Shown here in pieces: positions 4,526-5,718 of a stretch of 5,718 bases of DNA (position 1 is the stretch's first letter; the number at the start of each line of letters is the position of its first letter). The notes under the pieces were generated by a model. It ran no database searches. It was not told the DNA's origin and saw only the letters and a list, made by a program, of their open reading frames with translations. The stretch is taken from positions 1 to 5,718 of the forward strand of contig JAEWBA010000079.1 in the NCBI GenBank assembly GCA_023391395.1, given 5' to 3'. The DNA is from Pseudomonadota bacterium (lineage in GTDB: Bacteria; Pseudomonadota; Gammaproteobacteria; Burkholderiales; Burkholderiaceae_D). The position numbers and the translations under genes were made by a program.

Positions 4526-5718
4526 CTATACTACCTTGCCCGGGTTCAGGATGCCCAGTGGATCGAGCGCCTGCTTGAGCGCTTGCATCAGACCGATTTC
4601 GACGGTCGACTTGTAGCGGCGGATTTCTTCGCGCTTGAGCGCGCCCAGGCCGTGTTCCGCCGAGATCGAACCACCGAAGCGCTGCACGCTGTCATGCACG
4701 ACGCGGTTGATTGCTTCCTGCTTGAGCAGGAATTCGTCATCGTTCCCGCCTTCGGGCGCCGAGACGTTGTAGTGCAGGTTGCCGTCGCCGAGGTGGCCAA
4801 AAGTCACCATGCGGCAGGCGGAAAAATGCTGCTGCAGCAGCAGATCGGTGTCGCGAATGAAATCACCGATCCGGGAAATGGGAACCGAAATATCGTGCTT
4901 TATGTTCTTGCCTTCCTCGGCCTGCGCCAGCGGAATGTGCTCGCGCAAGTTCCACAGTGCCCGTGACTGTGCGAGCGAGGACGCTAGCGCGGCGTCCTGG
5001 ATCACATCCTGTTCCAGCGCGTCCGCAATGACTGCCTCCAGTGCCGCATTGGCGTGTTCTTCGGATTCGCTGTCGGAAAGCTCCATCAAGACGTACTGGG
5101 CATGGCTTTCGGAGAAGGGCAGGCGCATCTGCGGAAAATGCTTGGTCACCAGTTGCATGCAGAAATCCGACATCAGTTCGAAGCCGGTTAGCATGGCGCC
5201 GCAGCGCTGTTGGGCGATGGTCAGAAGCTTGAGCGCATTCTCAGGCGATTGCAAAGCGGCCAGGGCGGTGAGTTGGGCCTTGGGCTGAGGGAATAGCTTC
5301 AATACGGCGGCCGTGATGATACCCAGCGTTCCTTCCGCGCCGATGAACAGGTCGCGCAAATCGTAGCCGGTGTTGTCCTTGCGCAGCCCGCCCAAGCCGT
5401 TCCAGATTTCGCCTTGTGCCGTCACGACTTCCAGGCCGAGACAGAGTTCGCGTGCGTTCCCGTAGCGCAGTACCGCCGTGCCGCCGGCATTGGTGGAGAG
5501 GTTGCCGCCAATCGTGCAACTGCCTTCCGCAGCCAAGGATAGCGGGAACAGCCGGTGTTCGGCTGCTGCTGCTTCCTGCACCTGCTCCAGAATGCATCCG
5601 GCTTCGACTGTCATCGTGTTGTTCACGGTATCGATGGCACGGATGCGCTTGAGCCGGTTCAGCGACAGCACGATGGCATTGCCGCTGGAATCCGGCACAC
5701 TCCCCAGCACCAGGCCGG
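4526..5718 (-). CDS. FAD-binding 2-hydroxyacid dehydrogenase (D-2-hydroxyglutarate/D-lactate/GlcD type), 5' end outside window
   Basis: This is a flavoenzyme of the VAO/PCMH fold that oxidises a D-2-hydroxyacid to the 2-oxoacid; the exact substrate cannot be read from the sequence. The frame is open to the right edge, so the first 50-80 residues or so are missing; the GTG at 5710 is internal, since GLVLGSVPD spans it. Counting from that codon, the FAD domain shows GGNLSTNAGG (68-77) and GAEGTLG (124-130). The C-terminal FAD-oxidase domain has KHDISVP (271-277), GHLGDGNLH (305-313, H306 and H313) and AEHGLG (351-356, E352 and H353), ending LDPLGILNPGKV. The two His and the Glu correspond to the metal site of D-2-hydroxyglutarate dehydrogenases, which favours that branch, with D-lactate dehydrogenase or a GlcD-like subunit as alternatives. 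TAG at 4528-4526 ends it. No glcE or glcF follows, which argues against a glycolate oxidase operon. Confidence 0.9.
   Translation of the reverse strand, partial: GLVLGSVPDSSGNAIVLSLNRLKRIRAIDTVNNTMTVEAGCILEQVQEAAAAEHRLFPLSLAAEGSCTIGGNLSTNAGGTAVLRYGNARELCLGLEVVTAQGEIWNGLGGLRKDNTGYDLRDLFIGAEGTLGIITAAVLKLFPQPKAQLTALAALQSPENALKLLTIAQQRCGAMLTGFELMSDFCMQLVTKHFPQMRLPFSESHAQYVLMELSDSESEEHANAALEAVIADALEQDVIQDAALASSLAQSRALWNLREHIPLAQAEEGKNIKHDISVPISRIGDFIRDTDLLLQQHFSACRMVTFGHLGDGNLHYNVSAPEGGNDDEFLLKQEAINRVVHDSVQRFGGSISAEHGLGALKREEIRRYKSTVEIGLMQALKQALDPLGILNPGKVV

Noticed and set aside
4151..4966. Long plus-strand open frame of 271 codons opposite the DUF4124 and dehydrogenase genes
   Set aside because: It spans two well-supported minus-strand genes and their gap, has no ribosome site or recognisable domain, and long antisense frames are common in GC-rich DNA.

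Overview
The window is GC-rich chromosomal DNA that reads like a betaproteobacterium, most likely Burkholderiales and possibly close to Oxalobacteraceae. This placement is inference from the style of the CcoG, CcoH and Fnr proteins and from the gene order; no rRNA or other phylogenetic marker is present.

Left part (1-2969, plus strand): the distal end of a cbb3-type cytochrome c oxidase locus. It holds the 3' end of ccoP (di-haem subunit III), an intergenic stretch of 134 bases with a nested inverted repeat, ccoG (membrane polyferredoxin used in oxidase copper assembly), ccoH (assembly protein with one membrane anchor), and an unnamed 79-residue protein with two membrane segments. The genes ccoN, ccoO and ccoQ presumably lie to the left, outside the window. 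ccoI and ccoS are not in the visible part.

Middle (2982-3758, minus strand): an oxygen-sensing Fnr regulator with all four cluster cysteines and the DNA-recognition residues of classical FNR. It converges on the cco genes, with only 12 bases between the two stop codons. In this group of bacteria Fnr is the usual activator of cbb3 oxidase genes at low oxygen, so regulator and probable target sit tail to tail. About 300 non-coding bases (3759-4054) separate fnr from the next gene and contain a run of small hairpins.

Right part (4055-5718, minus strand): two genes in the same direction, separated by 39 bases. The first is a 5'-truncated FAD-linked 2-hydroxyacid dehydrogenase of the D-2-hydroxyglutarate/D-lactate/GlcD type, running off the right edge. 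The second is a small secreted DUF4124-type protein with a charged helical body. They have no obvious functional link to the cco genes.

I see no transposase, phage gene, CRISPR array, tRNA or rRNA, and no clear sign of horizontal transfer. The points most worth a second look are the nested hairpin between ccoP and ccoG, the small membrane protein at the end of the cco operon, the tight cco/fnr convergence, and the weak translation start of fnr. No undescribed multi-gene system is visible.
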